A stretch of 39,680 nucleotides of DNA. Origin: a virus. The position numbers and the translations under genes are program-made. The notes beneath the pieces were generated by a model. The model searched no databases. It worked only from the letters and a program-made list of their open reading frames with translations, and was not told the origin of the DNA. Positions within the stretch are counted from its first letter, which is position 1; every line of letters begins with the position of its first letter. Shown here piece after piece: positions 5,262 through 15,051 of the stretch. The stretch is taken from the IMG/VR virus record IMGVR_UViG_3300032331_001543, positions 1-39,680 of that record. One strand, written 5' to 3'.

Positions 5262-7081
5262 TGGCTAGAAGTATGGATGAGATTACTTCTCGTGTCCGGT
5301 ATTTGCGCCGCAGTTCCCAGGAACGCGACCAACGCTGGTCCGATGTTCGTGAGGTTCGTAAGGGTAACATTAATAAAGTTTTCCCTGGTTTGTTCCCTGA
5401 CGATTATCCTAAGCCTATGGTGGCTAACTTTATTGACATTGCTGCTCGTGATGTGGCTGAGGTTATTGCACCGCTTCCTGCGTTTAACTGTAATGCTACT
5501 AATGTTGTTAGTGATGCTGCACGTAAACGTGCTGATAAGCGTACTATGATTGTTGCTGGTTACCGTGACCAGTCTCGTTTACAGACTCACATGTTTACTG
5601 GTGCTGACCGTTACATCACTTACGGTATGGTGCCTTTTGTTATTGAGGTTGATTACGAACGTCAAACCCCTATTATTAGGATTGATGATCCGTATAATTC
5701 GTATCCTGAGTTTGACCGTTTTGGTCGTTTGTTGTCGTATAGCAAACGCTATCTTAAGACTATTGAGGATTTGTGTCGAGAGTTCCCTGAACATGAATCT
5801 GTTATTCGTGGGCGTTACCAGCAGGGTGGGCAAAATGCTCAACTAGAGTTGGTGCGTTACCATGATAAAGACCAAACGGTTCTCTTTTTACCTGAACGCA
5901 AAGACCATGTTTTAGCTTCCACTAAGAACCCTATCGGTAAGATTATGGTTGTTTGTGCTGTTCGACCTGGTATTGATTCTGATGAATCGTTGCGTGGCCA
6001 ATTTGATGATGTTTTGTGGGTTCAGGTTGCTCGTAGCCGTTTTGCTACATTAAGCCTTGAGGCTGCACAGAAATCTGTTCAGGCACCGTTTGCTTTGCCT
6101 GCTGACGTGAATGTGTTGGAGATTGGTCCTGATGCGACTATTCGTTCTGCACAACCTGAAAAGATTCGCCGTGTTGATCTTAATGTTCCTAATGGTTTGT
6201 TTCAAGAATCTGCTGCTTTGGATCAGGAGTTGCGTACTGGTGCTAGGTATCCTGAGGGTCGTTTAGGTAACCAGTCTGGTTCTATTGTTACTGGTCGTGG
6301 TGTTGAAGCCCTCATGGGTGGTTTTGATACTCAGGTTAAAACTGCACAGAGTGTGTTGGCTGGTTCTTTCCGTGATGTTCTTGAAATTTGTTTCATGGTT
6401 GATGAAGAACTTTTCGGTGATGTTACTAAAACTGTTCGTGGTGTGGATGCAGGTTCACCTTACGAAGTTACTTACACCCCTAAGAAAGACATTGCTGGGG
6501 AACACATCGTTGATGTGACTTATGGTCTTATGGCTGGTTTGAACCCTAATCAAGCGTTGGTGTTTGGTTTGCAGGCTCGTGGTGACCAGTTGATTAGTCG
6601 TGACTTTTTGCGTAGGCAGATGCCTTGGGAAGTTAATGTGACTATGGAAGAACAGAAGATTGAGATTGAGAAACTGCAAGATGCTTTGATTCAGGCTGTT
6701 GCAGGTTACGCTCAAGCGATTCCTATGCTTGCTCAGAGTGGTGGGGATCCGTCTGAGGTTTTGGCTAAACTTGCAAGCGTTATTGATGGTCGCCGTAAAG
6801 GTAAACCTTTAGAGGAAGTTGTGACTGCCGCGTTTGCCCCTGAACCGCCACCAGCACCTGTAGGGGTTGAGCCTGTTCCTGGTTCCCCTGAAGCCGGCAT
6901 GCCTAGTGCTGGTGGTGCCGAATTGAATCCACGTACCGGTTTACCACCTACTGTGGTTCCAGGTCAGGCAGGTATGGGTCCAGGTGGCCGACCTGCTGTT
7001 CAACAACTTCTTGCGGGCTTGAACTCGCGAGGAAACCCAACTCTTGCAGCATCCGTTGCAAGAATGACACCAGCAGGATAA
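5261..7081 (+). CDS. Portal protein
   Basis: This 606-residue protein forms the dodecameric ring at the capsid vertex through which DNA passes. It follows the terminase with a one-base overlap (TAATG), the usual position. The N-terminal 400 residues have portal-like alpha/beta sequence, and residues of the type ETGARYPEGR...GSIVTGRGVEALMGG are typical of podovirus-like portals. The tail from about residue 525 is rich in proline, glycine and alanine and probably disordered. Codons are strongly T-ended. I rely on position, size and sequence style rather than one diagnostic motif. Confidence 0.88.
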   Translation: MARSMDEITSRVRYLRRSSQERDQRWSDVREVRKGNINKVFPGLFPDDYPKPMVANFIDIAARDVAEVIAPLPAFNCNATNVVSDAARKRADKRTMIVAGYRDQSRLQTHMFTGADRYITYGMVPFVIEVDYERQTPIIRIDDPYNSYPEFDRFGRLLSYSKRYLKTIEDLCREFPEHESVIRGRYQQGGQNAQLELVRYHDKDQTVLFLPERKDHVLASTKNPIGKIMVVCAVRPGIDSDESLRGQFDDVLWVQVARSRFATLSLEAAQKSVQAPFALPADVNVLEIGPDATIRSAQPEKIRRVDLNVPNGLFQESAALDQELRTGARYPEGRLGNQSGSIVTGRGVEALMGGFDTQVKTAQSVLAGSFRDVLEICFMVDEELFGDVTKTVRGVDAGSPYEVTYTPKKDIAGEHIVDVTYGLMAGLNPNQALVFGLQARGDQLISRDFLRRQMPWEVNVTMEEQKIEIEKLQDALIQAVAGYAQAIPMLAQSGGDPSEVLAKLASVIDGRRKGKPLEEVVTAAFAPEPPPAPVGVEPVPGSPEAGMPSAGGAELNPRTGLPPTVVPGQAGMGPGGRPAVQQLLAGLNSRGNPTLAASVARMTPAG

Positions 7082-7095
7082 CAAAGGAGAAAGAA

Positions 7096-7269
7096 ATGGC
7101 GTTCGGTTCTAAGAACAAGCCAGCTACGCAGGGTTCTGCTGGCAAGGCTTATGTTCAGCCAACTAAGAAGTCAGGCGTACCTTCAGGGGTTAAGAAGCCA
7201 GGCAAGTCAGATGTTCAGTTCGGCTATGCACCAAAGGGTGTTGGCGGTACTGGTAAAGGCACAAAATAA
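7096..7269 (+). CDS. Small basic glycine/lysine-rich protein, 57 aa
   Basis: MAFGSKNKPATQG... has about one lysine in five residues, many glycines and no hydrophobic core, so it is probably disordered and may bind nucleic acid or act as a minor virion part. A strong ribosome-binding site (AAAGGAG) lies correctly upstream. Codon choice (AAG, CCA, GGC) resembles the highly expressed capsid gene more than the neighbouring genes. Confidence 0.75.
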   Translation: MAFGSKNKPATQGSAGKAYVQPTKKSGVPSGVKKPGKSDVQFGYAPKGVGGTGKGTK

Positions 7270-7342
7270 TTTAATAATCTTCCAGACTTTTGCTGGATGT
7301 GCAAAACAACCATTCGATTAACTAAACAGGCAGGTGAGAAAC

Positions 7343-7837
7343 ATGGCAGGTAAAGGTGGCTATCAACGCCCTACAAGTCCCGCACCAGTTTCCGGCCCAG
7401 GGTCTTTATCCCAACGCACCGATGGTGGTCCCGCACACGAACAAGCAGCAAAGTACATTTCTGGTTTACCGTATGGGCAGGGTCAGGAGATGATGGACTT
7501 GCAATCTTCCGCACCTATGGAAGCGAGTACCCCTACTCCTAACCCTGTCCCTGCTTCACAAATGGGTAATAGTTCAAACACTGCTACCGAACCCATGCCA
7601 ATAGTTCCATTAACTGCACCTACACAAAACCCTAATGAACCTGTTACTTCAGGTGTTGATGCTGGTCTTGGACCTGGCATGGCTTCACTTGGTTTGGGTA
7701 GCCAAGATATTACAGCAGATAATAATTTCAAAGCTTCTCTTGCGGCATACATGCCTGTTTTGATGCAGGTTGCTGCTCGACCTAATACTTCACCTGAAAC
7801 ACGTAACATTATTCGGCAATTAAGGGATTCACTATGA
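7343..7837 (+). CDS. Proline-rich putative virion protein, 164 aa
   Basis: The ATG at 7343 is preceded by AGGTGAG and gives MAGKGGYQRPTSPAP. The first 110 residues are rich in Pro, Ser, Thr and Gly and look disordered. The last 45 residues (DNNFKASLAAYMPVLMQVA) look like an amphipathic helix with an arginine-rich end. It sits between portal and the giant virion gene and overlaps the latter by four bases, so a structural or assembly role is likely but unproven. Confidence 0.7.
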   Translation: MAGKGGYQRPTSPAPVSGPGSLSQRTDGGPAHEQAAKYISGLPYGQGQEMMDLQSSAPMEASTPTPNPVPASQMGNSSNTATEPMPIVPLTAPTQNPNEPVTSGVDAGLGPGMASLGLGSQDITADNNFKASLAAYMPVLMQVAARPNTSPETRNIIRQLRDSL

Positions 7838-10800
7838 TTGGTGGTTTATCGCAAAGCGGTGGACCATTAGGTAACAATCCACCTACACCTAAACCACCTG
7901 TTAACCCTACTCCACCAGAGCCTAGCATTTGGGGTCGTTTAGGTCAGTTAGCTAAAGATACAGGTTGGGCGCTTGCAGCCCCTGCACGTTTTGCTTGGGA
8001 TGTTGCCACCGCTGCTGGCAACGATGATGAAGCCTATAATGGTATTCGTAATACTTTTACTTCGGCTGGTGGACAGTTCCTTGGTAGGGTTATTAAACCC
8101 CTTGCTGATGTTTCTCAAATGCCAGTCATTAAACCTGCTCTTGAGAAACTTGACACAGTTAATCGTGAACTTATTCGTGAACCTTTAACTACTGCCGAGT
8201 TAATGTACATTGAAAAAAGTAACCCGTTTGATGGATCTGCTTGGGCTGAAGCTCATAAACAAGCACAGACCACTTCTTTTGGTCAAGGTTTTGTTGGCGC
8301 TTTAGGCGCCGCTTTTCCTAAAACAACTGAAATGTTATCTAATGCTGGGTTCGAAGAAAACGTCAACGAAGTTGACTGGAATGACCCTAAGTCAGTTGAT
8401 AATTATTTCAATCATGGTTCGCAGAAATTTTGGTCCGGTTTTGCTGATACTGGTATCCAAATTTTTGGTGATGTTAGTATTGCTGGTGGTAAAGCAGCTA
8501 AAGCACTTCGTGGCGCTGAAGCAGTCAGTGGTGGACTTTCTGGCGCTAACCGTGCAGAAAAAATTGCTACTGCTATTCAAAATGTTTCTGTTGCTGAAGA
8601 TGGTTTGCAGGTAAATAAATACAGCAGACTTCTTGATGATTTTGCAAAGAACGATAGTTTGTATGCTTACAATCATCCAATGCTTAAAGATTCCCCTGCA
8701 CGTGCAACTATTGCCCATGCTCTTGGTGAAGCAACCACACCTAAAGATGCTGGTCTTGTTGTTCGTGCTGGTCTTGGTGACCCTAATGCTTTGGATGAAA
8801 TTCGTGCTGTTGGTCGCGCCGATTTAGCTAATCCTATTGGTAAGTCTCTTGGCGAAATTGATGCTATTGATCAGTGGGGATTGAAGGGTGAAAAACTATC
8901 TGACGGTTCTCCTAAGTTTGCTTGGGAAGATGATTCTGTTCATGCTGAAATTGGTGCAGAAAAATTAGCACTTGAATCTAATAATGCAAAATTTAATAAG
9001 TTTTGGGCTTTACAAGAAATTGCTTCAACCCCTGGTGGTGTTCTTACTCGCACTGTTGGTGCTACACCTTTTCAGTCTGTTGATCGTTTTGTTGCTGAGG
9101 GTCGTGCTACAAAATTTTATGACTTGCCTTCAACCAGTTTAAGCAAGACTGAAGTTTTTCAACCTACCCCTTTTCATCGCATGTACCAGTTTGTTTCTTG
9201 GGGTGCTGGTGAACGCCCTGCTGGTATTGTAAACCTTAATGATGCCGAGTCGTCTCGTGAAGTTTCTGCTGTTTTGAAACGAGCGATGAAAGTTGCTAAC
9301 ATTAGTGACGAACATGCTCGTACCATGCTTGATAGGTATTTGGGTTCTTTTACTCCAGAGCAACGTGCTGAAGCTGTATATTTCATGGAACGTGAAATTT
9401 TTGGTCAACTTGCTTTGAAGCATGGTTTGACTACTGAAACTGCTGATGCTGTTTACAATAATTATAAACGCGCTCGTGCTACCGCTTATTCTTCTTTGAA
9501 GGAACGTGGTTATGCTGTTGATCTTGATGGCACTGTTTTTAAGGCGCCTTTGTTTGAGTCTCAAACAGCTAACGTTTTGCCTATGATGGATTTTGATATG
9601 GCCAACTCTGTGTTGCGCCGCCATAATCTTCTTAAAGAAAATGCAGGCATAAAGCAGGCTATGGGATGGATGCTTGATGGCGGTAGTGATGCCATCAGTA
9701 TGCTTGATACTATGCAATCTTTATTTAAGGTTGGTAGTTTGCTTCGTTTGGGTTACATGACTCGTAACAGTATTGAGGCACAATTACGCATTGCTTCATC
9801 TCTTGGCGCTACTACTTCTTTCCGTCACCTTGGCAAAGGCATGAGTAACTTGATTTACAATACTGGTACTGCCGCTAAACGACAGATTGATAAACTTAAT
9901 CCTTTAAGTAAAACAATGGGTTATGAAGATTACAAAGTTCAGCTTGATACTACTGGTCAACAGATTCAAGAAATTGAAAAAAAGATTAGTCATATTAAAG
10001 ACCAGATCCAGTATGATCGAAATACTTACAAGGATAGTCCTGGTGTTCATGAAGGACATTATGATGATCCTAGTCGTTTAGCTGACATTGACATTTTTGA
10101 AACCTTACTGGCTGAAAAGAAAGCAATGTACGATAAAACCAATGAGCATTTGGCTGACCTTGAAAAAGGTAAACACCGTATGGCTTCTGGTACTTACGAG
10201 TACACTGGTATTGATGGGACCAAGTACACACTCCCTGAAGCGTTTGGTGGGCCTTATGGACCTATTCATTGGGATAATTCTAGTTCAGAAAACTCGTATC
10301 TTTCACTTGTTGACCGTCAGTCTAAAATGCTTTCAAGCAAAATGATTGATACTGGTTTTGGTGCTATTGCTCCCGAAGATCCTAATTATTGGATAGAGTG
10401 GGATAAAACTATAAATAACCAGTTTGGCAATTCTTTAGTTGTTCGTAAACTTGCTGCTGGTCAAAATCCTTACGAGGTTGCTACCTGGCTTCGCAATAAT
10501 CCTAGTGGTCGCATCTTACGTGGTCGTTTAGGTTTAGATAAAGAAGAAGCAAAAGATTATGTTTTAACTGCTAAAAACATTCTTGATCAATATTTACCTG
10601 ATGCTGGTTTACAGTCTAGACTTGCAGAACGTACCGAAATTAGTTCCGAAATGTTGCGTTCAGCTTTTACAGATCCTAATACTTTGCCAACTATTCATGG
10701 TCATGTTATTGCAGAAAACTTAAACCTTGTTGGTGTAAAGAAGTCTAAGAATCTTATTAACGGTGCTTTCAAGTTAATTGGTTCTATGCCTGAAGATGCT

Positions 10801-12546
10801 TGGGCTAGGCATCCTGTTTATGCAGAATTATATCGCCGTTCCTTGGAACAGCGTATTAATGATTTCACTGCATTAAATGGTCGCCCCGTTTCCAATTTAC
10901 CTGACGAATTGATTTCTTCTTCCGAAATGGATTTGGCTATGCGGGCCGCGCATGCTGATGCTTTGCGTGGGACTAAACAGCTTTTGTTTACTATTGATCG
11001 TAAAACTAATCTTGCTTCATATATGAAGTATCTTTCACCATTTTTTTCAGCATACGAAAACTCAATTAAAACTTGGGCTAAATTGGCTTACGAAAAACCA
11101 CAAATCATTAACCGAGCTAACCTTGTTTTTACCGCACCTAATCGTGCTGGTATTGCTACTGATGCTAATGGTAAACCTGTTGATGCACAGCATGCAACTA
11201 TGGATGATTATCTTTGGATTCAAGTTCCATCTGCGTTAAAGAAACTTCCTTTTGGTGTGGGCAAGGGTTTATCTTCTTTAGATCACATGGGTGTTCAGAA
11301 ACGTTCTTTGGATGTTATTTTTCAGGGAAGTACAGAAATACCTGTTGGACCATATGTGGCTATTCCAGTTTCGGAGATTGTCAAGAATCAACCTACTTTT
11401 GAAGATTCGCTAAAATGGGCTATTCCTTTTGGTCCTAGCCGTAGTGCTGTTGAAGGTTTATTGCCTGGCTGGGTTCGCCGTCAAATGACTAAAGCTGGTG
11501 GCCAAAGCGATCCACAGTATGCAAATACTTACGCTTTAATTTGGCAGACCGAACAGCATAAACGTAAATCTCAAGGATTACCACCTTTATCTGATAAACA
11601 AATAAAAGATCTTACCAATTCGTTTTACAACATGCGTACTGTTGCTAACTTGGTTTTACCTTTTGCTCCAACATTTACTTCACCTTACAAGTATTACATT
11701 GACCAGTATCGTCAGTACCAAGAGAAGTATAAACAAGATGCACCCACCGAGTTTTGGAAAACTTACGGTGATGATTTTTTTGATTTTACTATGTCACTTT
11801 CTAAGAATAATGCAGGAATTGGTTCTTCTGTTGACGATGTTGCTAATGCTAAAAAGTACAATAATCTTGTTTCAGAAGTTAGCCATCTTGACCCTAAACT
11901 TATTGGTTTAATTACTTCTAATGGTCAGGGTGCTTACAAGTTTTCACAGGCTGCATACATGTGGGAACAACAGAACACTGTTTCTCCTGGTAGTGATTTA
12001 ACTTTTCGAGGTCGTCAAAGTCCCCAGGAATCTGCTAAAGATAACGAAACTAAACTTGGTTGGATTAAATATCGTAAAGCTATTTCGCAACTTGATGCTA
12101 TTCTTGACCAACGTGGTTTAACTTCGTATCAACAAAAAGGTGCGGAAGATTTGCAGTATGTTAAAAGTCAAGTAATTACAGAACTTGGTAAGCAAAACAA
12201 TAGTTGGTATGACGACTATAATAGTAACAATAGAAATGGTTACCAAAATGTTATTAAGACTTTTAACCTTGCTTTGAGTGATAAAAAGTTTATGGCAGAT
12301 CATGGCAATGATTCTACTTGGAAATCTATTAGTTTGTTTTTGGATGCTCGTAAACAAATTGCTAACATCTTGGCTAAACAAGATGTTAAAAGTATAGATA
12401 GTAAAGCCAATGCTCCTTTGCGTTTTATTTATGATGATTATGTCAATAAATTAAAAAAAGAAGATATTGGTTTTGCTGACATTTATGATCGTTACTTTTC
12501 TAATGATCCTGTTTATGACAAAGTTTATACGGAAGGTAGCAAGTAA
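7834..12546 (+). CDS. Giant putative internal virion protein, 1570 aa
   Basis: The longest gene in the window starts at an ATGA overlap with the gene before it. A proline-rich N-terminus (residues 8-30) is followed by about 1500 residues of mainly helical sequence, including a charged coiled-coil-like stretch near residues 705-785. I see no protease, lysozyme or kinase motif. In podovirus-like phages, very long helical proteins encoded near portal are often ejected with the DNA or packed inside the capsid, so an ejection or inner-core role is a reasonable inference. A tail or capsid assembly role is the alternative. Confidence 0.75.
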   Translation: MIGGLSQSGGPLGNNPPTPKPPVNPTPPEPSIWGRLGQLAKDTGWALAAPARFAWDVATAAGNDDEAYNGIRNTFTSAGGQFLGRVIKPLADVSQMPVIKPALEKLDTVNRELIREPLTTAELMYIEKSNPFDGSAWAEAHKQAQTTSFGQGFVGALGAAFPKTTEMLSNAGFEENVNEVDWNDPKSVDNYFNHGSQKFWSGFADTGIQIFGDVSIAGGKAAKALRGAEAVSGGLSGANRAEKIATAIQNVSVAEDGLQVNKYSRLLDDFAKNDSLYAYNHPMLKDSPARATIAHALGEATTPKDAGLVVRAGLGDPNALDEIRAVGRADLANPIGKSLGEIDAIDQWGLKGEKLSDGSPKFAWEDDSVHAEIGAEKLALESNNAKFNKFWALQEIASTPGGVLTRTVGATPFQSVDRFVAEGRATKFYDLPSTSLSKTEVFQPTPFHRMYQFVSWGAGERPAGIVNLNDAESSREVSAVLKRAMKVANISDEHARTMLDRYLGSFTPEQRAEAVYFMEREIFGQLALKHGLTTETADAVYNNYKRARATAYSSLKERGYAVDLDGTVFKAPLFESQTANVLPMMDFDMANSVLRRHNLLKENAGIKQAMGWMLDGGSDAISMLDTMQSLFKVGSLLRLGYMTRNSIEAQLRIASSLGATTSFRHLGKGMSNLIYNTGTAAKRQIDKLNPLSKTMGYEDYKVQLDTTGQQIQEIEKKISHIKDQIQYDRNTYKDSPGVHEGHYDDPSRLADIDIFETLLAEKKAMYDKTNEHLADLEKGKHRMASGTYEYTGIDGTKYTLPEAFGGPYGPIHWDNSSSENSYLSLVDRQSKMLSSKMIDTGFGAIAPEDPNYWIEWDKTINNQFGNSLVVRKLAAGQNPYEVATWLRNNPSGRILRGRLGLDKEEAKDYVLTAKNILDQYLPDAGLQSRLAERTEISSEMLRSAFTDPNTLPTIHGHVIAENLNLVGVKKSKNLINGAFKLIGSMPEDAWARHPVYAELYRRSLEQRINDFTALNGRPVSNLPDELISSSEMDLAMRAAHADALRGTKQLLFTIDRKTNLASYMKYLSPFFSAYENSIKTWAKLAYEKPQIINRANLVFTAPNRAGIATDANGKPVDAQHATMDDYLWIQVPSALKKLPFGVGKGLSSLDHMGVQKRSLDVIFQGSTEIPVGPYVAIPVSEIVKNQPTFEDSLKWAIPFGPSRSAVEGLLPGWVRRQMTKAGGQSDPQYANTYALIWQTEQHKRKSQGLPPLSDKQIKDLTNSFYNMRTVANLVLPFAPTFTSPYKYYIDQYRQYQEKYKQDAPTEFWKTYGDDFFDFTMSLSKNNAGIGSSVDDVANAKKYNNLVSEVSHLDPKLIGLITSNGQGAYKFSQAAYMWEQQNTVSPGSDLTFRGRQSPQESAKDNETKLGWIKYRKAISQLDAILDQRGLTSYQQKGAEDLQYVKSQVITELGKQNNSWYDDYNSNNRNGYQNVIKTFNLALSDKKFMADHGNDSTWKSISLFLDARKQIANILAKQDVKSIDSKANAPLRFIYDDYVNKLKKEDIGFADIYDRYFSNDPVYDKVYTEGSK

Positions 12547-13019
12547 TGGCAGGCGAAAACATAAACTTTGTACCAATGGACAATAATGATCCTATTGATA
12601 TTGGTTCTAAGCTTGAAGAATATTACAAAACACATGGTGCTGCATCTACTTCTGGTAAAAAAACTAAAGCTGGTTCTTCCGGAAGGTCAAGTTCAACTTC
12701 ATCTAATGTAACAATTTATTCATTAAATCAAGTGCGAAATATTGCTACCAGTGCTTTTGAAAATACTTTAGGTCGAACACCTACGGCAGATGAACTCAAT
12801 ACTTTTGTTTCTTCGCTTAATGCTTTTTCTAAAGCCAACCCAAGTAAATCAGTATCTACTGGCACTAAAACAAGTTCATCAAGTACAACTTCTGGTGGTG
12901 TAGATGTTGCAGGTTTTACTACAAGTCAACTGCAAAATACTACTGAAGCCAAAGCGGTTAAAGCAGACGACATTTTTCGTGGCGCATTAAACACGTTGGC
13001 TAATAGGTTAGGTGGATGA
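12546..13019 (+). CDS. Serine/threonine-rich putative virion protein, 157 aa
   Basis: It begins at a TAATG overlap with the giant gene. Two serine/threonine-rich linkers (about residues 33-54 and 98-117) flank a central helical segment (IYSLNQVRNIATSAFENTLGRTPT). The C-terminal 30 residues are helical. Its place among portal-proximal genes suggests a small virion or internal protein; no motif identifies it. Confidence 0.7.
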   Translation: MAGENINFVPMDNNDPIDIGSKLEEYYKTHGAASTSGKKTKAGSSGRSSSTSSNVTIYSLNQVRNIATSAFENTLGRTPTADELNTFVSSLNAFSKANPSKSVSTGTKTSSSSTTSGGVDVAGFTTSQLQNTTEAKAVKADDIFRGALNTLANRLGG

Positions 13020-13933
13020 ACGTGGCCCCAAGGTCTAAAACAAACAAAACTGTTGACGCATACATTTCTGCGAACTTTGGTTTAACAGATCATCTTCTCG
13101 ACTTGGACACTACAGATCCTGCTAAAGGGTATACACTTCGTGAAGCATTTGCAGATATTCAAAAAGCAAATCTTGCTGCCAATGCTATTGGTTATGAACG
13201 TGCAGCAGAAATTCTTGCTAAAACTAACTGGTTTCAAACTCATGGCGTTCAAGTTACGCAAAGACTTGGCGAAGAAAAATCTAAATCTGGAGCTTTCAAG
13301 GAAGCCATTGACAAAAATCTTGTTGATGTTAAAGCTCAGGCTACAGCACTTGGTTTTCAGTTAACAGATAAACAGGCTAAAGAAATTGCTCGCGATTCTT
13401 ATGTTTTTGGCAACGCATATAATTCTAATAAAATTATTGAAAGCATTGCTAGCGCCGGTAAAATTACTGGCGGTCAGGCTGTAAATGTTGTTGATGCTTT
13501 GAAGGCACACAGTGCAGACATGGGTGTCACTTATGATGATAAGTGGTACACTGATGCTGCTCGTAACATTGCTGAAAACAAAAGTACTGCTGATGATTGG
13601 AAACGCACAATTAATGATGTTGCTAAATCTAAGTATTCTGCGTTTGCCGATCAGATTGATGCTGGTCAAACTGTTAAACAGGTTGCTTCACCTTACATTA
13701 ATAGTATGTCACAAATTTTAGAACTTCCACCAGAGTCTATTGCTTTAACAGATCCTACTATCAATAAAGCGTTGACTAATTTAACAACTGATAGTAAGCC
13801 TGCGTTGCAACCTTTATGGCAGTTTGAAACTTCTTTACGTAAAGATCCACGCTGGGCTTCCACCAAGAACGCTCGTGATGCTGCCGATTCTGCTACGCGA
13901 CAAATTCTTTCTGATTTTGGATTGGTGAGCTAA
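13016..13933 (+). CDS. Putative virion protein, 305 aa
   Basis: The start overlaps the previous stop (ATGA) and directly follows a GGTGG ribosome-binding site. The protein is soluble, mostly helical and lacks cysteine. The region from residue 100 to 220 has regular alanine-rich helices. I do not recognise a family. It lies in a row of four coupled genes (7834-14763) that probably encode parts of one internal structure. Confidence 0.7.
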   Translation: MNVAPRSKTNKTVDAYISANFGLTDHLLDLDTTDPAKGYTLREAFADIQKANLAANAIGYERAAEILAKTNWFQTHGVQVTQRLGEEKSKSGAFKEAIDKNLVDVKAQATALGFQLTDKQAKEIARDSYVFGNAYNSNKIIESIASAGKITGGQAVNVVDALKAHSADMGVTYDDKWYTDAARNIAENKSTADDWKRTINDVAKSKYSAFADQIDAGQTVKQVASPYINSMSQILELPPESIALTDPTINKALTNLTTDSKPALQPLWQFETSLRKDPRWASTKNARDAADSATRQILSDFGLVS

Positions 13934-14763
13934 TGGCTGTTGATACTACACAAAATGCTATTGCTAATTTGACTAAAACTTTTGAAGCGTATGGTCTTGG
14001 TTCTCTTGCTCCACGCATTGCAGAGTTCCTTACTCAAGGTTATTCGCAGGACACTGTGTCTTTATTGTTACAAGATAGCCCTGAATATAAACAAAGGTTT
14101 TCTGCTAATGAGGCTCGTATAAAAGCAGGTTTACCTGTTTTGTCACCTAAAGAGTATTTGGCTACTGAATCTACTTACCGAGCTATTTTGCAAGATGCTG
14201 GTTTGCCTAAAGGTTTTTATGACAATAAGTCTGATTTTGATAAACTTATTTCTGGTGATGTTTCTGCTACTGAGTTAAAACAACGTGTTGATGCTGCGGC
14301 TAAAGCAGTGGACAACTCTGATCCTTACTATAAGGAAGCTTTGCAAAACATGTACGGTTTGGATGCTGGTCACATGATTGCTCACATTCTTGATCCTGAA
14401 GCTGCTGCTCCTCTTGTGGAGAAACAAGCTAAGGCTGTTGAGTATGGTGCTGCTGCTTTACGCCAAGGCCTTGCACAAGCCCCTGTAAGCGATTATGAGG
14501 CCTATGCTAGCGGTGTTGGTACTGGAGTAGGGGCAGAGCAGGGAATGGCTCAGATAGCCGAAATGACCCCAGGATTGACCACTCTAGCGCAGATCAGTGG
14601 TGACCAATACAATCAGGCCACTGCACAGCAGGAAGTGTTTGGTGGGTTGGCTTCCGCTAGGCGTAAACGCCAGCAGTTAACTCAGCAAGAAGAAGCAAGA
14701 TTTACGGGTCGTTCTAATGTTGAGGCAGGTTCACTTGGCTCAGGAACGACAGGACAATTTTAG
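13933..14763 (+). CDS. Putative virion protein, 276 aa
   Basis: The start overlaps the previous stop (TAATG). Residues 15-80 (FEAYGLGSLAPRIAEFLTQGY, then LLLQDSPEYKQRF) belong to a type I have seen near capsid genes of actinobacterial phages, with KAGLPVLSPKEYLA following; the function of the family is not known to me. The C-terminus is glutamine- and arginine-rich. This is the last gene before the non-coding structured region, so the internal-protein unit probably ends here. Confidence 0.75.
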   Translation: MAVDTTQNAIANLTKTFEAYGLGSLAPRIAEFLTQGYSQDTVSLLLQDSPEYKQRFSANEARIKAGLPVLSPKEYLATESTYRAILQDAGLPKGFYDNKSDFDKLISGDVSATELKQRVDAAAKAVDNSDPYYKEALQNMYGLDAGHMIAHILDPEAAAPLVEKQAKAVEYGAAALRQGLAQAPVSDYEAYASGVGTGVGAEQGMAQIAEMTPGLTTLAQISGDQYNQATAQQEVFGGLASARRKRQQLTQQEEARFTGRSNVEAGSLGSGTTGQF

Positions 14764-14806
14764 TAAAGATTAGTTCCCATTCCACAGTAGTGCTATGGGT
14801 TCTATA

Positions 14807-14844
14807 GGAACTTAACCTTGTATTGCTACGGCCCGTTAAGTTCC
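14807..14844 (+). other. Ten-base-pair hairpin upstream of the tRNA-like element
   Basis: GGAACTTAAC (14807-14816) and GTTAAGTTCC (14835-14844) are perfect inverted repeats with an 18-base loop. No T-run follows. It lies between the virion genes and the scaffold and capsid genes and may be an RNA processing or attenuation element. Confidence 0.6.
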
Positions 14845-14849
14845 GACCA

Positions 14850-14928
14850 GGGTGTGACTGGTTAGACCGATTCTTAAATCCGCATGACGGACAGAAACGG
14901 AACGTGGGTTCGATTCCCACCACATCCA
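14850..14928 (+). ncRNA. tRNA-like element
   Basis: GGGTGTG (14850-14856) pairs with CACATCC (14921-14927) as a seven-pair acceptor stem, followed by A as discriminator. GTGGG-TTCGATT-CCCAC (14904-14920) is a textbook T arm. The middle does not fold as a normal tRNA: there is no convincing D arm, no five-pair anticodon stem with U33, and the best local hairpin is TCCG-CATGA-CGGA (14879-14891). No CCA is encoded. It could be a decayed tRNA, an element that mimics a tRNA, or a remnant of an attachment site; no integrase is present. Confidence 0.45.
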
Positions 14929-14931
14929 CTC

Positions 14932-14957
14932 CGCACAGACCGACCAGCCCATGTGCG
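14932..14957 (+). other. Hairpin downstream of the tRNA-like element
   Basis: CGCACA (14932-14937) and TGTGCG (14952-14957) pair perfectly around a 14-base loop. With the tRNA-like fold and the hairpin at 14807-14844, it makes most of this 288-base gap structured in RNA. The remaining bases up to 15051 hold the AAAGGGAG ribosome-binding site of the scaffold gene. Confidence 0.45.
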
Positions 14958-15051
14958 CGTATCAGAAGTCTGGTAGTGAAAGCAGAATCATACTCCCCCT
15001 TGTGTGTTTCTTGGTTCACGCTCAAACAATAAAAGAAAGGGAGTGGCTATT

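Noticed and set aside
9139-9717. Minus-strand open frame of 192 codons within the giant virion gene
   Set aside because: It is antisense to a strongly coding frame, and its composition reflects T-ended codons read backwards. No promoter or ribosome-binding site supports it.
14850-14928. A normal tRNA gene, such as Leu(UAA) or Met
   Set aside because: TTAA and CAT occur in the middle, but neither sits in a seven-base loop with U33 on a paired stem.
14904-14930. attP core derived from the 3' end of a host tRNA
   Set aside because: The sequence would suit it, but there is no integrase or excisionase gene anywhere in the window.
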